A DNA stretch of 6,901 nucleotides from Actinomycetota bacterium (lineage in GTDB: Bacteria > Actinomycetota > Actinomycetes > Nanopelagicales > Nanopelagicaceae): positions 1 to 6,901 of the forward strand of contig SYAM01000080.1 in NCBI GenBank assembly GCA_005787645.1, written 5' to 3'. Numbering within the stretch: the first letter of the stretch is position 1; each line of letters starts with the position of its first letter. Shown one piece after another: positions 5,990 to 6,901 of the stretch. The notes beneath the pieces were generated by a model. That model saw only the letters and a program-made list of their open reading frames with translations. It was not told where the DNA came from and made no database searches. The position numbers and the translations under genes are program-made.

Positions 5990-6901
5990 GAATTCGCCTC
6001 CGCTTTCTCAATCTCTTCAAGAGAGTTCCACTTTTTGCCAACGACGCAGACACAATCTCCCGTAACAACTGGGGGAAAACCACGAATTACACCGACGACA
6101 CCATCGGCCGCTGTATAGACCGGAACCGGTGGAATATCAGGGTGATCAACATCGTGAATCTGCCCAACGATGTCACCTTTCTTCACTTCGGCACCCAGTG
6201 CAACCAAGTTCTCATAGATTCCAGCACGAGGTGCATTGATGAACTTATTGCCATCGCGAAAATCAACGATTGCTACAGCGCCTCGTCCCATTTCGTTCCG
6301 AGTCTTCACTTGACCCTTGAGAACGCCAAAGGCTCGTAAGAAATTCTCTAGCCCCTCTTTGATGATTTGCATACTTTGCGGCGTTGTTGTGCCTATCCCA
6401 CCAAACTCACCAGTAGAGACAGACTTTCCTTGTGCTTCGGCATTCCGATTGAGCAGCGAGTAGGGATCGGTATTCGGTTGTTCACCACCGATCATGTGGA
6501 CTTCGGTGTTCCATGCAAGCATATTCTTGATGAGCTTTGTGCGCTGGGCTTTATCTTTTACCCATGTCATATTTGAGCTTGGAATAAAGTACATGCTTCG
6601 TCCACCTGAATGCATATCGACTACACCATCGCATTGCGGAAAGAGTTCTGAACTTAAGAAGTGTGCGAGTTTTCCATGAATCGCCCCATTTTCTTGACCA
6701 GGAAATACGCGATTGAAGTTAGCGCCATCATTCCATAATCGATTTCCGTTACGTCCTGCCTCCATTGAGATACAAGGAATGATGATGATTCTTCCCGTGA
6801 CATCATCTATGTTGAGAGAACGAGAGAGTGAGGCGGCTGCAATCTGACCTTCATATTCATCGCCGTGAGTGCCGCCAACGAGTAGAACTGTCGGACCATC
6901 C
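5986..6901 (-). CDS. AstE/aspartoacylase/DoeB-like zinc deacylase, upstream copy (N-terminus outside window)
   Basis: The frame is open to the right edge. An internal Met at 6765 is not the start, because the conserved N-terminal zinc motif lies before it. About 304 residues are visible, with perhaps 45 missing by comparison with the downstream copy. Numbered from the first complete codon (6900): GGTHGDEYEG gives zinc ligands H12 and E15, then VTGRIIIIPC, NFNRVFPG with the carboxylate-binding Arg, DMHSGG with H97, and TGEFGG with E165 as probable general base. A C-terminal segment matches that of the downstream copy (IHDVDHPDIP, GVVGVIRGFP). All catalytic motifs are present, so both copies are probably active N-acyl amino acid deacylases, perhaps with different acyl or amino-acid preference. 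It is the first of the two in transcription order and shares an ATGA overlap with the second. The promoter lies outside the window. The family is firm; the substrate is unknown. Confidence 0.83.
   Translation of the reverse strand, partial: DGPTVLLVGGTHGDEYEGQIAAASLSRSLNIDDVTGRIIIIPCISMEAGRNGNRLWNDGANFNRVFPGQENGAIHGKLAHFLSSELFPQCDGVVDMHSGGRSMYFIPSSNMTWVKDKAQRTKLIKNMLAWNTEVHMIGGEQPNTDPYSLLNRNAEAQGKSVSTGEFGGIGTTTPQSMQIIKEGLENFLRAFGVLKGQVKTRNEMGRGAVAIVDFRDGNKFINAPRAGIYENLVALGAEVKKGDIVGQIHDVDHPDIPPVPVYTAADGVVGVIRGFPPVVTGDCVCVVGKKWNSLEEIEKAEANS
5997..6001 (-). promoter_or_regulatory. Ribosome binding site for the downstream deacylase
   Basis: On the minus strand GGAGG occurs seven bases before the ATG at 5989, inside the last codons of the upstream deacylase gene. 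The perfect match plus the ATGA overlap supports the 5989 start and coupled translation of the two paralogues. Confidence 0.75.

Noticed and set aside
6763..6765. Internal ATG as the start of the upstream deacylase
   Set aside because: The frame stays open to the window edge and encodes the essential GGTHGDEYEG zinc motif before this Met.
4946..6901. Assignment of the deacylase pair to ectoine degradation (doeB/eutE)
   Set aside because: Motif style is similar, but no other ectoine gene is visible and the family covers many N-acyl amino acid substrates, so no gene symbol was given.

Overview
The window is a compact, protein-coding stretch of bacterial DNA with roughly half G+C. It has short or overlapping gene junctions, Shine-Dalgarno-led coupled starts, and no RNA genes, insertion sequences or CRISPR repeats that I can see. 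The style would fit a small-genome planktonic bacterium, perhaps an actinobacterium. That placement is an impression from base composition and compactness, not from a marker gene.

Layout. Bases 1-729 (+) hold the C-terminal half of a major facilitator superfamily (MFS) exporter-like permease that enters from the left edge. A short gap of about 100 bases follows, the only real intergenic space in the window. Bases 832-4942 (+) are three consecutive, mutually homologous genes of the neutral/alkaline ceramidase N-terminal-domain family (PF04734 type). They are joined by TAATG and TGATG stop/start overlaps. After a 3-base convergent junction, the minus strand carries two tandem, mutually homologous genes of the AstE/aspartoacylase/DoeB-like zinc deacylase family. 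The upstream copy (5986-6901) runs off the right edge, and the downstream copy (4946-5989) is joined to it by an ATGA overlap.

How they may work together. Both enzyme families are zinc hydrolases known for cleaving N-acyl (amide) bonds: ceramide-like substrates in one case, N-acyl amino acids in the other. A neighbourhood with three paralogues of one family and two of the other, near a permease, suggests uptake or turnover of an unidentified N-acylated amine or amino-acid compound. This is inference. None of the five enzymes has a visible signal peptide, so the chemistry would be cytoplasmic.

The most interesting feature is that the three ceramidase-like copies differ at catalytic positions. 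The first keeps the serine aligned with the ceramidase nucleophile. The second and third have alanine there. The third also has Gln in place of the first His of the HTH zinc motif. This looks like an active enzyme plus divergent or pseudo-enzymatic partners, possibly a hetero-oligomer, or else a family branch with different chemistry.
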